Positions 24,985 to 34,200 of a stretch of DNA of 64,000 nucleotides are shown in pieces. A program made the position numbers and the translations under genes. Source of the DNA: JACVRM01 sp963755085 (GTDB taxonomy: Bacteria > Actinomycetota > Thermoleophilia > Gaiellales > Gaiellaceae); contig CAVWIN010000014.1 in NCBI GenBank assembly GCA_963755085.1, forward strand, positions 372,001 to 436,000, given 5' to 3'. How positions within the stretch are numbered: position 1 is the stretch's first letter; each line of letters opens with the position of its first letter. Below the pieces are notes generated by a model, which was given only the letters and a program-made list of their open reading frames with translations, did not search any database and was not told where the DNA came from.

Positions 24985-25013
24985 TTGAGCGCAGCCCGAG
25001 ACGCTGCTATGCT
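24985..25013 (+). promoter_or_regulatory. dnaA promoter
   Basis: TTGAGC (24,985-24,990), a 17-bp spacer and TATGCT (25,008-25,013) form a good housekeeping promoter with predicted start near 25,020. The leader is then 34 nt and carries GAGGGAGGGG at 25,031-25,040 before the GTG at 25,054. This supports that GTG over the in-frame ATG at 25,009, which lies inside the -10 box. The promoter abuts the AT-rich part of oriC. Confidence 0.65.
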
Positions 25014-25053
25014 CGCGCCTCGTCGGCGACGAGGGAGGGGCTCGGCGGAAGCC

Positions 25054-26403
25054 GTGGAAGGCGCAGAAGACCAGACAGCACAGAACCTCTGGGCCGAGGT
25101 CTCCCGGCGTCTCCAGGAATCCCTCAACGACTCGACCTACCGCACGTGGTTCGGCGAGGTCGAGGGCGACGGCCTGCAGAACGGGAGCTTTGCGCTGGCC
25201 GTCCCGAACGACTTCACTCGGGACTGGATCGAGGGGCACTTCGTGCACCTGATTGCCGCGAGCGCGCGCGAGGCGACCGGCTCAGAGATCGCCATCGAGC
25301 TCGTCGTTCGCGACGCGCCGGCGGCAGCGGTGGCGGTCGGCCCGGCCCCCAGCCGCGAGCGCGTGGCGCGGGTCGAGGGCATGAGCCCGAAGTACACGTT
25401 CGACTCGTTCGTGATCGGATCGTCCAACCGCTTCGCGCACGCCGCCGCGCTCGCCGTCGCGGAAGCGCCCGCCCAGGCGTACAACCCGCTCTTCATCTAC
25501 GGGGGCACCGGCCTGGGCAAGACCCACCTGCTCCAGGCGGTCGGCCAGTACGTCGCCGAGCACGCCGGGGAGATGTCGGTGCGCTACGTGACGAGCGAGA
25601 CGTTCATGAACGACTTCATCAACTCGCTCCGCGACAAGCGCATCGAAGGCTTCAAGCAGCGCTACCGCACCTACGACGTGCTCATGATCGACGACATCCA
25701 GTTCCTGGAGCACAAGGAGCGGATCCAGGAGGAGTTCTTCCACACCTTCAACACGCTCTACGAGGCGGGCCGGCAGATCGTGATCTCGTCCGACCGCCCG
25801 CCTCGCGAGCTGTCCACCCTCGAGCACCGGCTGCGCTCGCGCTTCGAGTGGGGGCTGATCACCGACGTGCAGCCGCCCGACCTCGAGACGCGCATCGCGA
25901 TCTTGCGCAAGAAGGTCAAGACGGAGAACATCCACATCCCCGACCCCGAGCTGCTCACCTTCATCGCCGGCCGCGTGTCGACGAACATCCGCGAGCTCGA
26001 GGGCGCGCTCACGCGCGTGGTTGCGTTCTCCTCGCTGACCGGCCGGCCGATGACCGTCGAGCTCGCGCAGGACGTCCTGCGCGACGTCTTCCCCGGCGGC
26101 GAGGTGCCCGAGGTCTCGATCGAGCGCATCCAGCAAACCGTCTCCGAGCGCTTCGGCATCTCGCGGGACGAGCTCTGCAGCGACAAGCGCTCCCAGAACA
26201 TCGTCTACCCGCGCCAGGTCGCGATGTACCTGTCACGCGAGCTGACCGACTCCTCGCTGCCGAAGATCGGCCGGGAGTTCGGCGGCCGCGACCACACCAC
26301 CGTCATCCACGCCACCTCCAAGATCTCGCGCCTGATCCGTGAGGACAGGTCTGTGTACAACCTGGTACAAGAGCTCACGGCCCGTGTGAAGCAGGTCCGA
26401 TGA
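25054..26403 (+). CDS. dnaA: Chromosomal replication initiator DnaA
   Basis: 449 aa. Domain I begins QNLWAEVSRRLQESLNDSTYRTWF; domain II is a short Ala/Pro linker. The AAA+ domain III has Walker A GGTGLGKTHLL, Walker B LMIDDIQFL, sensor I and the box VII arginine. Domain IV carries the DnaA signature GGRDHTTVIHATSKI. It binds DnaA boxes in the upstream region, melts oriC and regulates its own gene. The GTG start is preferred because the promoter -10 overlaps the alternative ATG. Confidence 0.97.
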   Translation: MEGAEDQTAQNLWAEVSRRLQESLNDSTYRTWFGEVEGDGLQNGSFALAVPNDFTRDWIEGHFVHLIAASAREATGSEIAIELVVRDAPAAAVAVGPAPSRERVARVEGMSPKYTFDSFVIGSSNRFAHAAALAVAEAPAQAYNPLFIYGGTGLGKTHLLQAVGQYVAEHAGEMSVRYVTSETFMNDFINSLRDKRIEGFKQRYRTYDVLMIDDIQFLEHKERIQEEFFHTFNTLYEAGRQIVISSDRPPRELSTLEHRLRSRFEWGLITDVQPPDLETRIAILRKKVKTENIHIPDPELLTFIAGRVSTNIRELEGALTRVVAFSSLTGRPMTVELAQDVLRDVFPGGEVPEVSIERIQQTVSERFGISRDELCSDKRSQNIVYPRQVAMYLSRELTDSSLPKIGREFGGRDHTTVIHATSKISRLIREDRSVYNLVQELTARVKQVR

Positions 26404-26539
26404 GCCGCGCCTCTGTTGACGAGCGCCGGTTCTCCCCATTCGGGACCCCCAGCGCAATCCGTGGAGCAGAGCCGCATGGCGCCGTCTTCCCCGGAGTCCA
26501 CACTCCCTAGAACTACGATAAAGAGCTTTTAAAAAGAAG
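26404..26539 (+). promoter_or_regulatory. dnaA-dnaN intergenic region with dnaN promoter
   Basis: 136 bp. TACGAT at 26,514-26,519 would start transcription near 26,526, 14 nt before dnaN. GAGTCCACA at 26,494-26,502 is a weak DnaA-box match (two mismatches) inside the small inverted repeat GGAGT-N4-ACTCC. The last 25 bp before dnaN are AT-rich. Some actinobacterial origins lie in this interval, so it may be a second origin segment. Confidence 0.45.
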
Positions 26540-27679
26540 ATGGATATAGAGACAGTCGTGGAAACCGGGACGGGCGTGAGCCTCACCTGTGAGCGGGACG
26601 AGCTGGTCCGTCGCCTCGCCATCGTGTCGCGTGCCCTGTCGACCCGAACGACCGTGCAGGTCCTGTCGGGGATCCTGCTCGAGGCCGAGGGCGACCGCCT
26701 GACGCTCGCCGCCACGGACATGGAGCTCTCGCTGCGCTCGTCGCTCGACGCGCAGGTCGAGTCGGACGGCCGCGTCGTCGTGCCCGGCCGGCTGCTCGTC
26801 GAGATCGCCCGCCTGCTGCCCGGCGGCGACGTGTCGTTCGCACACCGGCCGGAGGAAGGCATCGTCGAGCTCTCGTCGGGGACGGCGAGCTACCGGCTGC
26901 ATACGCTCAGCGCCGAGGACTTCCCGCGGCTGCCGGAGGCGACCGCGGCCCAGCTGCACTCGATCGACGCCGACGCACTGGTGAGCACCGCGGCGCAGGT
27001 CAGCCGCGCCGCGTCGCGCGACGAGTCGCGCCCGGTGCTGACAGGCGTGCTCGTGCGCTTCGAAGGCGGCAAGCTCGTCATGGCCGCGACAGACTCGTAC
27101 CGGATGTCGGTGCGCGAGACGGAGGTCGAGGGCGCTGCGCCCGACCTGGAGGCGATCGTGCCGGCCCGGGCGCTCGGAGAGATCACGCGCGTCGCCGCCG
27201 GCGCCGGTGAGCTCGAGCTCGGAATGCACGACAACCAGCTCGTCTTCTCGCTTCCGGAGGCCGGCGTGCTGCTGACGACCCGCCGCATCGACGGCCAGTT
27301 CCCCAACTACCAGCAGCTGCTGCCCGACACGTTCGAGCACGAGCTGACGCTGCCGCGCGAGGAGCTGCTCGAGGTCGTCCGTCGCGTCGCGGTCGTCTCG
27401 CAGCGCAACTCCCCGCTGCGCCTGCGCTTCGCCGAGGGCGAGCTGACCATCTCGGCCCGCACACCGGACGTCGGCGAGGCGCGGGAGTCGCTGCCGGTTC
27501 CGTTCAGCGGCGAGGAGCTCGAGATCGGCTTCAACCCGGAGTTCCTGCGCGAGGGCATCGAGTCGGTGCAGGGCGACGACATCGTGCTGCGGCTGATCAG
27601 CCCGTTGCGGCCCGGCCTCCTGCAGTCGGTAGAGCGCGACTTCTGGTACCTGATCATGCCGATTCGGCTTGCCGGCTAG
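26540..27679 (+). CDS. dnaN: DNA polymerase III sliding clamp (beta subunit)
   Basis: 379 aa, normal length for three clamp folds. Recognisable segments: RALSTRTTVQVLSGILLEAEGDRLTLAATDMEL in domain 1, the SRDESRPVLTGVLV strand with TDSYRMSVRE in domain 2, and the C-terminal end WYLIMPIRLAG, which closes the ring. The clamp tethers polymerase III and partners to DNA. It lies between dnaA and recF as usual. Confidence 0.97.
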   Translation: MDIETVVETGTGVSLTCERDELVRRLAIVSRALSTRTTVQVLSGILLEAEGDRLTLAATDMELSLRSSLDAQVESDGRVVVPGRLLVEIARLLPGGDVSFAHRPEEGIVELSSGTASYRLHTLSAEDFPRLPEATAAQLHSIDADALVSTAAQVSRAASRDESRPVLTGVLVRFEGGKLVMAATDSYRMSVRETEVEGAAPDLEAIVPARALGEITRVAAGAGELELGMHDNQLVFSLPEAGVLLTTRRIDGQFPNYQQLLPDTFEHELTLPREELLEVVRRVAVVSQRNSPLRLRFAEGELTISARTPDVGEARESLPVPFSGEELEIGFNPEFLREGIESVQGDDIVLRLISPLRPGLLQSVERDFWYLIMPIRLAG

Positions 27680-27700
27680 CTCGGCCTGATCGTCGACCAC

Positions 27701-28738
27701 GTGCGGCTCAGAGACGTCCGCTCCTACGAGCGGCTCGACCTCGATCTCTCCCCCGGGACCGTGCTCGTCGTCGGCCCGAACGGCGTGGGGAAGACAAACC
27801 TGCTCGAGGCGCTGCACGTCGGGACGCAGGGGTTCTCCCCGCGGACGAGGGTGGACGCGCAGCTGATCCGCTTCGGCCAGGACGCCGGCCGCATCATCGT
27901 CGGCGGCACGCGGGAGGCGTCGCCGGTCGAGGTCGAGGTGACGCTCCGGCGCCGCGAGGGCAAGCGCGTGCGCGTGAACGGCGCGGCGATGGCAAGCGCC
28001 GAGCAGCTGCGTACTGAGCTGACCGCGCTCGTGTTCACGCCCGATCGGCTCGCGATCGTGAAAGGTGGGCCTGCCGTGCGCCGCGCCTACGTGGACCGGT
28101 CGTTGGGACGCCTGCTTCCCGCTCGCGCGTCCACACCCGGGCGCTACGGCGCTGCCCTCTCGCACCGCAATGCTGCGCTGCGGCGTATCGCCGCCGGCGT
28201 CGCGGAGCGCGACGCGCTCGCGCCCTGGACCGAGCAGGTCGCGCAGCTCGGCGCAGAGCTTGTCACCGCGCGCGAAGAGACGCTCGCGCTGCTCGAGCCG
28301 CTGTTCGCGGAACGCGCCGGCGAGCTTGGCCTCGACGGCGCCTCGCTCGCCTACGAGGGCGCCCCGCCCACCGCCGAGGCCCTGGAGGCGAGGACCGGGC
28401 GCGATATCGAGCGCGGGTTCACGACACTCGGCCCGCATCTGGACGACGTGGCCATCCACGCAGGCGAGCGCGACCTGCGGCTCTTCGGCTCGCAGGGCGA
28501 GCAGCGACTGGCCGTGCTGGGCCTGTTGCTCGCCGAGGCCGCCGTTCTCGCTGACCGCGGGCGCCCGGCGCTGCTGCTGCTGGACGACGTGCTCTCCGAG
28601 CTCGACGGCGCGCGCCGCGGCGCGCTCGCGGTGCGGATCGCAGCCGGCGGCCAGACGATCGTGACGGCAACGAGTGCCGACATGCTGCCGGCCGAGCCCG
28701 CCCAGCTCGTCGAGGTGCGGCCGGGGGTGGCGGCGTGA
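27701..28738 (+). CDS. recF: DNA replication and repair protein RecF
   Basis: 345 aa from GTG. ABC-type ATPase: Walker A VVGPNGVGKTNLLEAL, the FSPRTRVDAQLIRF segment, the signature motif GSQGEQRLAVLGLLLAEA and Walker B ALLLLDDVLSELD. RecF loads RecA at single-strand gaps with RecO and RecR. Its stop overlaps the dciA GTG by 4 nt. The N-terminus begins RLRDVRSYERLDL, matching the family start closely. Confidence 0.96.
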   Translation: MRLRDVRSYERLDLDLSPGTVLVVGPNGVGKTNLLEALHVGTQGFSPRTRVDAQLIRFGQDAGRIIVGGTREASPVEVEVTLRRREGKRVRVNGAAMASAEQLRTELTALVFTPDRLAIVKGGPAVRRAYVDRSLGRLLPARASTPGRYGAALSHRNAALRRIAAGVAERDALAPWTEQVAQLGAELVTAREETLALLEPLFAERAGELGLDGASLAYEGAPPTAEALEARTGRDIERGFTTLGPHLDDVAIHAGERDLRLFGSQGEQRLAVLGLLLAEAAVLADRGRPALLLLDDVLSELDGARRGALAVRIAAGGQTIVTATSADMLPAEPAQLVEVRPGVAA

Positions 28739-29202
28739 GGCCGATCGGCGACGACGTCCGCCGCGAGCTCAAGCGGTTCCCGGGCGCGGCCGGCATGACG
28801 GCGATCGTGGCGGCGTGGCCCGGTGCTGTTGGCGACGCGGTCGCCCGGAACGCCTGGCCGGCGAAGCTCGCCCGCGACGGCACGCTGCACGTCGCGACCA
28901 GCTCCTCGGCCTGGGCGTTCGAGCTCACGCAGCTCCGCGGCGAGGTGCTCCCGCGCCTCCAGGAACAGGTCGCAGGGGAGGCGGTTGTGGCGGCTCTGCG
29001 CTTCGCGCCGGGGAGGCTTCCGGCCGAGGCGATGAAGGCGCCGCCGGAGGCCTCGGTGGCCGCCCCGGAGATCGATCCAGAGTCCCTCGCGGAGGCCGAG
29101 CGCATGGCCGCGGAGGTTGGGGACGAAACGTTGCGAAATCTCATCGCCAGAGCCGCTGCGACGAGCCTTTCGAGGGCCCGGGGCGACCGGCCCTTCTGCT
29201 AG
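28735..29202 (+). CDS. dciA: DciA-like DUF721 protein
   Basis: 155 aa from GTG overlapping recF. The DUF721 core is present: AAWPGAVGDAVARNAWPAKLARDGTLHVATSSSAWAFELTQ in the family pattern, then LRFAPG. DciA loads the replicative helicase in bacteria lacking DnaC, consistent with its place between recF and gyrB. The C-terminal extension (about residues 95-155) is Glu/Ala-rich and presumably flexible. Confidence 0.88.
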   Translation: MRPIGDDVRRELKRFPGAAGMTAIVAAWPGAVGDAVARNAWPAKLARDGTLHVATSSSAWAFELTQLRGEVLPRLQEQVAGEAVVAALRFAPGRLPAEAMKAPPEASVAAPEIDPESLAEAERMAAEVGDETLRNLIARAAATSLSRARGDRPFC

Positions 29203-29245
29203 ACTGTCGACAGCCTGCAAATGGCTCAAATGCAGGCATTTTTTA
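29200..29245 (+). promoter_or_regulatory. Putative gyrB promoter and leader
   Basis: TAGACT at 29,200-29,205 overlaps the dciA stop and predicts a start near 29,212, giving a 34-nt leader. The leader ends in an AT-rich TTTTTTAA directly before the ATG and has no clear ribosome binding site. No -35 element is evident. Confidence 0.4.
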
Positions 29246-31631
29246 ATGGCTGAAGCCGCTTATACCGCAAAAGACATCACCGTTCTGGAGGGCCTCGAGC
29301 CCGTCCGGCTGAGGCCGGGCATGTACATCGGCTCGACCGGCTCCCGCGGCCTCCATCACCTCGTCTACGAGGTGGTCGACAACGCCGTCGACGAGGCGCT
29401 CGCCGGACGCAACGATTACGTCGACGTCACCCTCCATCCCGACAACTCCGTGACCGTCCGCGACGCGGGCGCCGGCATCCCCGTGGACGTGATCCCGGAG
29501 CAGGGTCTCTCGGCGCTCACCGTCGTCCTGACGAAGTTGCACGCAGGCGGCAAGTTCGGCGGCGACGGCTACAAGGTCTCGGGCGGCCTGCACGGCGTCG
29601 GCGTCTCCGTGGTCAACGCTCTCTCGGAGTGGCTGGTCGCCGAGGTGCACCGTGACGGCAAGTCGTATCGCCAGGAGTTCTGCCGCGGCGAGCCGACCAC
29701 CGAGATGCTCGAGGTCGGGAAGGCGACCGACACCGGGACGACGATCAGCTTCCTCCCCGACGCCGAGATCTTCGAGGAGATCGAGTGGTCGCGCGACACG
29801 CTGGTGCAGCGCCTCCGCGAGACCGCGTTTCTCACGAAGGGCCTCCGCATCGTGCTGGTCGACGAGCGGGAGGCCGAGACGCGCGACGAGTTCTACGCCG
29901 AGGGCGGGATCCGCGACTTCGTCGCGTACGTCAACGGCGCCAAGGATCCCGTTCACAAGCACGTCGTCTACTTCGAGGGCGAGCAGGACGACGGGGCCGT
30001 CGAGGTCGCTATGCAGTGGAACGCGTCCTACGTCGAGTCCGTGTTCTCGTTCGCCAACAACATCAACACGCACGAGGGCGGCGCGCACCTCACCGGCTTC
30101 AAGGCAGCGCTCACGGCGACGCTGAATCGCTACGCACGCGAGAAGGGGCTGCTCAAGGAGAAGGAGGACAATCTCGAGGGCGAGGACGCTCCGCGAGGGC
30201 CTCGCCGCGATCATCTCGGTGAAGCTGCGCAACCCGCAGTTCGAGGGCCAGACGAAGACCAAGCTCGGCAACCCGTGGGTGGAGGGCCTCGTCAAGCAGA
30301 CGGTCAACGCCAGGCTCGCCGAGTTCCTCGAGGAGAACCCGCAGGACGCGAAGCAGATCATCGCCAAGGCCGTGGCCGCGCGGAACGCGCGCCAGGCTGC
30401 CCGCAAGGCGCGTGAGCTGACCCGCCGCAAGTCGGCGCTCGACGGCATGTCGCTGCCGGGCAAGCTCGCCGACTGCGAGCTCAACGATCCCGAGTCCGCG
30501 GAGCTCTTCCTCGTCGAGGGCAACTCGGCCGGCGGCTCGGCCGTCGACGCGCGCAACCGGCTCTTCCAGGCGATCCTGCCGCTGCGCGGAAAGGTGATCA
30601 ACGCCGAGAAGAACCGCATCGGGAAGGTGCTCTCGAACACGGAGATCCAGGCGATCATCACGGCGATCGGCACCGGGATCGCCGACGAGTTCGACGTCTC
30701 GAAGCTGCGCTACAACCGGATCATCGTCATGACGGACGCAGACGTGGACGGCTCCCACATCCGCACGCTGATCCTCACGTTCGTGTACCGGCAGATGCCC
30801 GAGCTCGTCGAGCGCGGCCACGTCTACATCGCTGTGCCGCCGCTCTACCGGGTCAAGGTGCGCAACCAGGAGCTCTACATCGAGAAGGAGTCGCAGCTCG
30901 AGGAGCTGCTCGCGCGCGAGGTGATCAAGGACATGGACGTCACCGACCGCGACGGCGACACGCAGAAGTTCACGGAGGCGCGCTACGGCCGCTTCGTCAA
31001 GTCGCTGCACGAGTTCGACGGGTGGGCGTCGCGCTTGCGCTCCGACTTCGGCGCAGCGCCGGCCAACTTCGTCATCAAGCACCGGCTGGTCGAGACCGAG
31101 GCGTCCGCCCTGGGGGATCTCGAGGGCGCGCTCGCCTCGCTCGACGGGAACGGGCATGAGGTGTCGGTCATCGAGCAGGGCGACGAGGGCGCGCGGCTGA
31201 AGGTGGTCGAGCGCGAGACGAGCGCCGCCAGCCATGTCGTCGTCTCTGCCGAGCTGCTCGCCTCGCCGGTCTACGCGAACCTCCGCAAGGCCTATGGGCG
31301 CCTTCGCGAGATCGTCGGCCCGCCGCCGTTCGACATCGCGCTCGGCAAGAAGACGCGGCACGCGGAGACGTACGAGGACCTGCGCGCGCAGGTGCTCGAC
31401 CTCGCCAAGGAAGGCATCACGCTCAACCGCTTCAAGGGCCTCGGTGAGATGGACGCGTCGGAGCTCGCCGACACGACGATGGATCCGGCCAACCGGATGC
31501 TCGTGCGCGTCGACGTCGAGGACGCCGCCGCGGCCGACCGTCTCTTCTCGATGCTGATGGGCGACCAGGTGGAGCCGCGCCGGGTCTTCATCGAGGAGAA
31601 CGCCAAGGACGTCCGCTTCCTGGATGTCTAG
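29246..31631 (+). CDS. gyrB: DNA gyrase subunit B (one frameshift)
   Basis: The first frame runs from ATG 29,246 to about 30,187 with the GHKL ATPase site (VVDNAVDEALAG, DAGAGIPVD, GGKFGGDGYKVSGGLHGVG). The second frame resumes at about 30,192 with VKLRNPQFEGQTKTKLGN and runs to 31,631 through the TOPRIM motifs (VEGNSAGGSA, MTDADVDGSHIR). Removing one C at about 30,186-30,192 restores EDVREGLAAIISVKLRNP and a 794-aa protein. An essential gene cannot be broken, so this is almost surely a sequence error. The length shows the roughly 170-residue insertion after TOPRIM known from Gram-negative GyrB. Confidence 0.93.
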
Positions 31632-34200
31632 CCCGTCCAACATGGAGCCCCTGAACCCGGGGCGTATCGAATCGCGCGAGCTCGAGCAGGAGATGCGCTC
31701 GAGCTTCCTCGACTACGCGATGAGCGTCATCGTCTCGCGCGCGCTTCCGGACGTGCGCGACGGGCTCAAGCCCGTGCACCGTCGCATCCTCTACGCGATG
31801 CACGAGGCGGGCCTGCAGCCGAACCGGCCGCGCCTCAAGTGCGCGCGCGTCGTCGGCGACGTCATGGGCTCGTACCACCCGCACGGCGACACGGCGATCT
31901 ACGACACGCTCGTCCGGCTGGCGCAGCCGTTCTCGCTGCGCTACCCGCTCGTCGACGGGCAAGGTAACTTTGGTAATATCGACGGTTACCCCGCGGCAGC
32001 GATGCGCTACACGGAATGCCGCCTCGCGCGCCTTGCCACCGAGCTGCTCCAGGACATCGACGCCGACACCGTCGACTTCAAGCCGAACTACGACGAGTCG
32101 CGGCGCGAGCCCGAGGTCCTGCCCTCGCGCTTCCCGAACCTGCTCGTCAACGGATCGTCCGGGATCGCCGTGGGCATGGCGACCAACATGCCGCCGCACC
32201 ATCTGGGCGAGGTCACGGACGCGCTCATCGCGCTGATCGACGAGCCGTCGATCGACGTCGACCGCCTGATGAAGCACATCAAGGGCCCCGACTTCCCGAC
32301 CGGCGGGATCATCCTCGGCCGCGAGGGCATCCGCGAGGCCTACCGATCAGGGCGGGGGCGGGTCGTCATGCGCGCCCGCGCGCACGCCGAGGAGCTGCGC
32401 GGCGGCAAGTCGGCGATCGTCGTCACCGAGCTCCCGTACGCCGTCAAGAAGGGCGGCGACGACGGCGTCATCACCAAGATCGCCGAGCTCGTCAAGACCG
32501 GAACGCTCAGCGAGATCTCGAACGTCCGCGATCTCTCCGACCGGAGCGGCATGCGCATGGTCATCGAGCTCAAGCGCGACGCCATCCCCCAGGTCGTCCT
32601 GAACAAGCTCTACAAGCACACGCCGCTGCAGTCGACGTTCGGCTACAACGCCGTGGCACTGGTGGACGGCGTACCGCGCACGCTCGCGCTGCGCGACCTG
32701 CTCCAGCACTACCTCGATTTCCAGCGCGAGGTCGTCACCCGCCGGTCGAAGTACGAGCTGCGCAAGGCCGAGGCTCGTGCGCATGTCCTGCAGGGCTACC
32801 TCATCGCCCTCGACAATCTCGACCGGATCATCGAGCTGATTCGCGGCTCGGCCGACACCGACGCGGCACGCGAGGGCCTCATGCGCGAGTTCGAGCTGAG
32901 CGAGATCCAGGCGCAGGCGATCCTCGACCTCCGCCTCCGCGCGCTGACGGCGCTCGAGCGCCAGCGCGTGGAGGACGAGTTCAACGCCCTCCAGGAGCAG
33001 ATCGCCGAGCTTCGCACCATCCTCGGCGACGAGTCGCGCATCGACGGGCTGATCCGCGAAGAGCTGCTTGCGATCCGCGAGCGGTATACGAAGAACGACG
33101 ACCGCCGCACGGAGATCGTGGCCGCGGAGGGCGAGTTCGACCTCGAGGATCTGATCGCCGAGGAGGACATGGTCATCGCGATCACGCGCTCCGGTTACAT
33201 CAAGCGCCTGCCGGTCACGACGTACCGCGAGCAGCGGCGCGGTGGCATCGGCGTGATGGGCATGGACCTCAAGGACGAGGACTACATCGAGCACCTGTTC
33301 GTCGCCTCCACGCACGACTACCTGCTGTTCTTCACGTCCGTCGGCAAGGTCTACCGGCTCAAGGTGCACGAGCTGCCGCTCGGCTCACGGCAGTCCAAGG
33401 GCCGCGCGATCGTCAACCTGCTGCCCTTCCGCCAGGATGAGAAGGTGCGCACGGTCATCGCGACACGCGAGTTCAAGGAGGCCGAGTACCTCGTCTTCGC
33501 GACGAAGAACGGGATCGTCAAGAAGACGCGCTTCCTGGACTACAACACGCCGCTCAAGGCCGACGGGATCATCGCGCTGTCGATGCGCGACGAGAACGAC
33601 GAGCTCGTCGACGTGCGCCTCTCCACCGGAGACGACGACATCCTCATGGTCTCGCGCATGGGCCAGGCGATCCGCTTCCACGAGACCGCCGTGCGCTCGA
33701 TGGGCCGCCCGGCCGCCGGCGTCACCGGCATGAAGCTGCGCGCCGGCGACGAGGTCATCGCCTGCGAGATCGCGCGCGAGGACATGGACCTGCTCGTCGT
33801 GACCGAGAACGGCTACGGCAAGCGAACGCCGATTCGCGATTACCCGGTCAAGGGCCGCGGCGGCATGGGCGTCAAGACCGTGCAGCTGACGGACAAGAAG
33901 GGCCGCCTCGCCGGCGCGCTCGCCGTTCGCGACGGCTACGCAGTGATGCTCATCTCCACGTATGGCACGGTCATCCGCATGCCGGTCGACGGCATCCGCC
34001 GGGCCGGCCGCTCCACCCAGGGTGTCATCGTCATGCGGCTCCGCGGCGAGGACGAGCAGGTCTCCACGCTCGCCCCGGTCGTCGAGTCGGACGAGGACAT
34101 CGCAGAGGTCGAGGTCTCGACCAACGGCGGAGTGCCGGAGATCGTCGCCGCGGCTGGGGATGCGGAGCTCGAGCCGGACGACGAGCCGGACGAGGGCTAA
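31624..34200 (+). CDS. gyrA: DNA gyrase subunit A
   Basis: 858 aa from ATG 31,624, overlapping gyrB by 8 nt; ATG 31,642 is an alternative. The quinolone region HPHGDTAIYDTLVRLAQ, the catalytic tyrosine in AAMRYTECRL, the coiled-coil dimer region and six C-terminal blades, with the GyrA box QRRGGIG at the first blade, are all present. The tail is acidic. In the position of E. coli Ser83 the sequence has Thr (GDTAIYD), as I read it, a residue found in many bacteria. It converges with galT, the stop codons overlapping. Confidence 0.96.
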   Translation: MSSPSNMEPLNPGRIESRELEQEMRSSFLDYAMSVIVSRALPDVRDGLKPVHRRILYAMHEAGLQPNRPRLKCARVVGDVMGSYHPHGDTAIYDTLVRLAQPFSLRYPLVDGQGNFGNIDGYPAAAMRYTECRLARLATELLQDIDADTVDFKPNYDESRREPEVLPSRFPNLLVNGSSGIAVGMATNMPPHHLGEVTDALIALIDEPSIDVDRLMKHIKGPDFPTGGIILGREGIREAYRSGRGRVVMRARAHAEELRGGKSAIVVTELPYAVKKGGDDGVITKIAELVKTGTLSEISNVRDLSDRSGMRMVIELKRDAIPQVVLNKLYKHTPLQSTFGYNAVALVDGVPRTLALRDLLQHYLDFQREVVTRRSKYELRKAEARAHVLQGYLIALDNLDRIIELIRGSADTDAAREGLMREFELSEIQAQAILDLRLRALTALERQRVEDEFNALQEQIAELRTILGDESRIDGLIREELLAIRERYTKNDDRRTEIVAAEGEFDLEDLIAEEDMVIAITRSGYIKRLPVTTYREQRRGGIGVMGMDLKDEDYIEHLFVASTHDYLLFFTSVGKVYRLKVHELPLGSRQSKGRAIVNLLPFRQDEKVRTVIATREFKEAEYLVFATKNGIVKKTRFLDYNTPLKADGIIALSMRDENDELVDVRLSTGDDDILMVSRMGQAIRFHETAVRSMGRPAAGVTGMKLRAGDEVIACEIAREDMDLLVVTENGYGKRTPIRDYPVKGRGGMGVKTVQLTDKKGRLAGALAVRDGYAVMLISTYGTVIRMPVDGIRRAGRSTQGVIVMRLRGEDEQVSTLAPVVESDEDIAEVEVSTNGGVPEIVAAAGDAELEPDDEPDEG

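Noticed and set aside
27690..27705. CACGTG near the recF start as a parS site
   Set aside because: Only the central six bases match; the flanking TTT/AAA arms of parS are missing. Other CACGTG occurrences fail the same way.
30150..30230. Programmed ribosomal frameshifting in gyrB (and accA, polX)
   Set aside because: No slippery heptamer, stimulatory structure or internal ribosome binding site is evident, and the many sites have no common motif beyond being G/C-rich.
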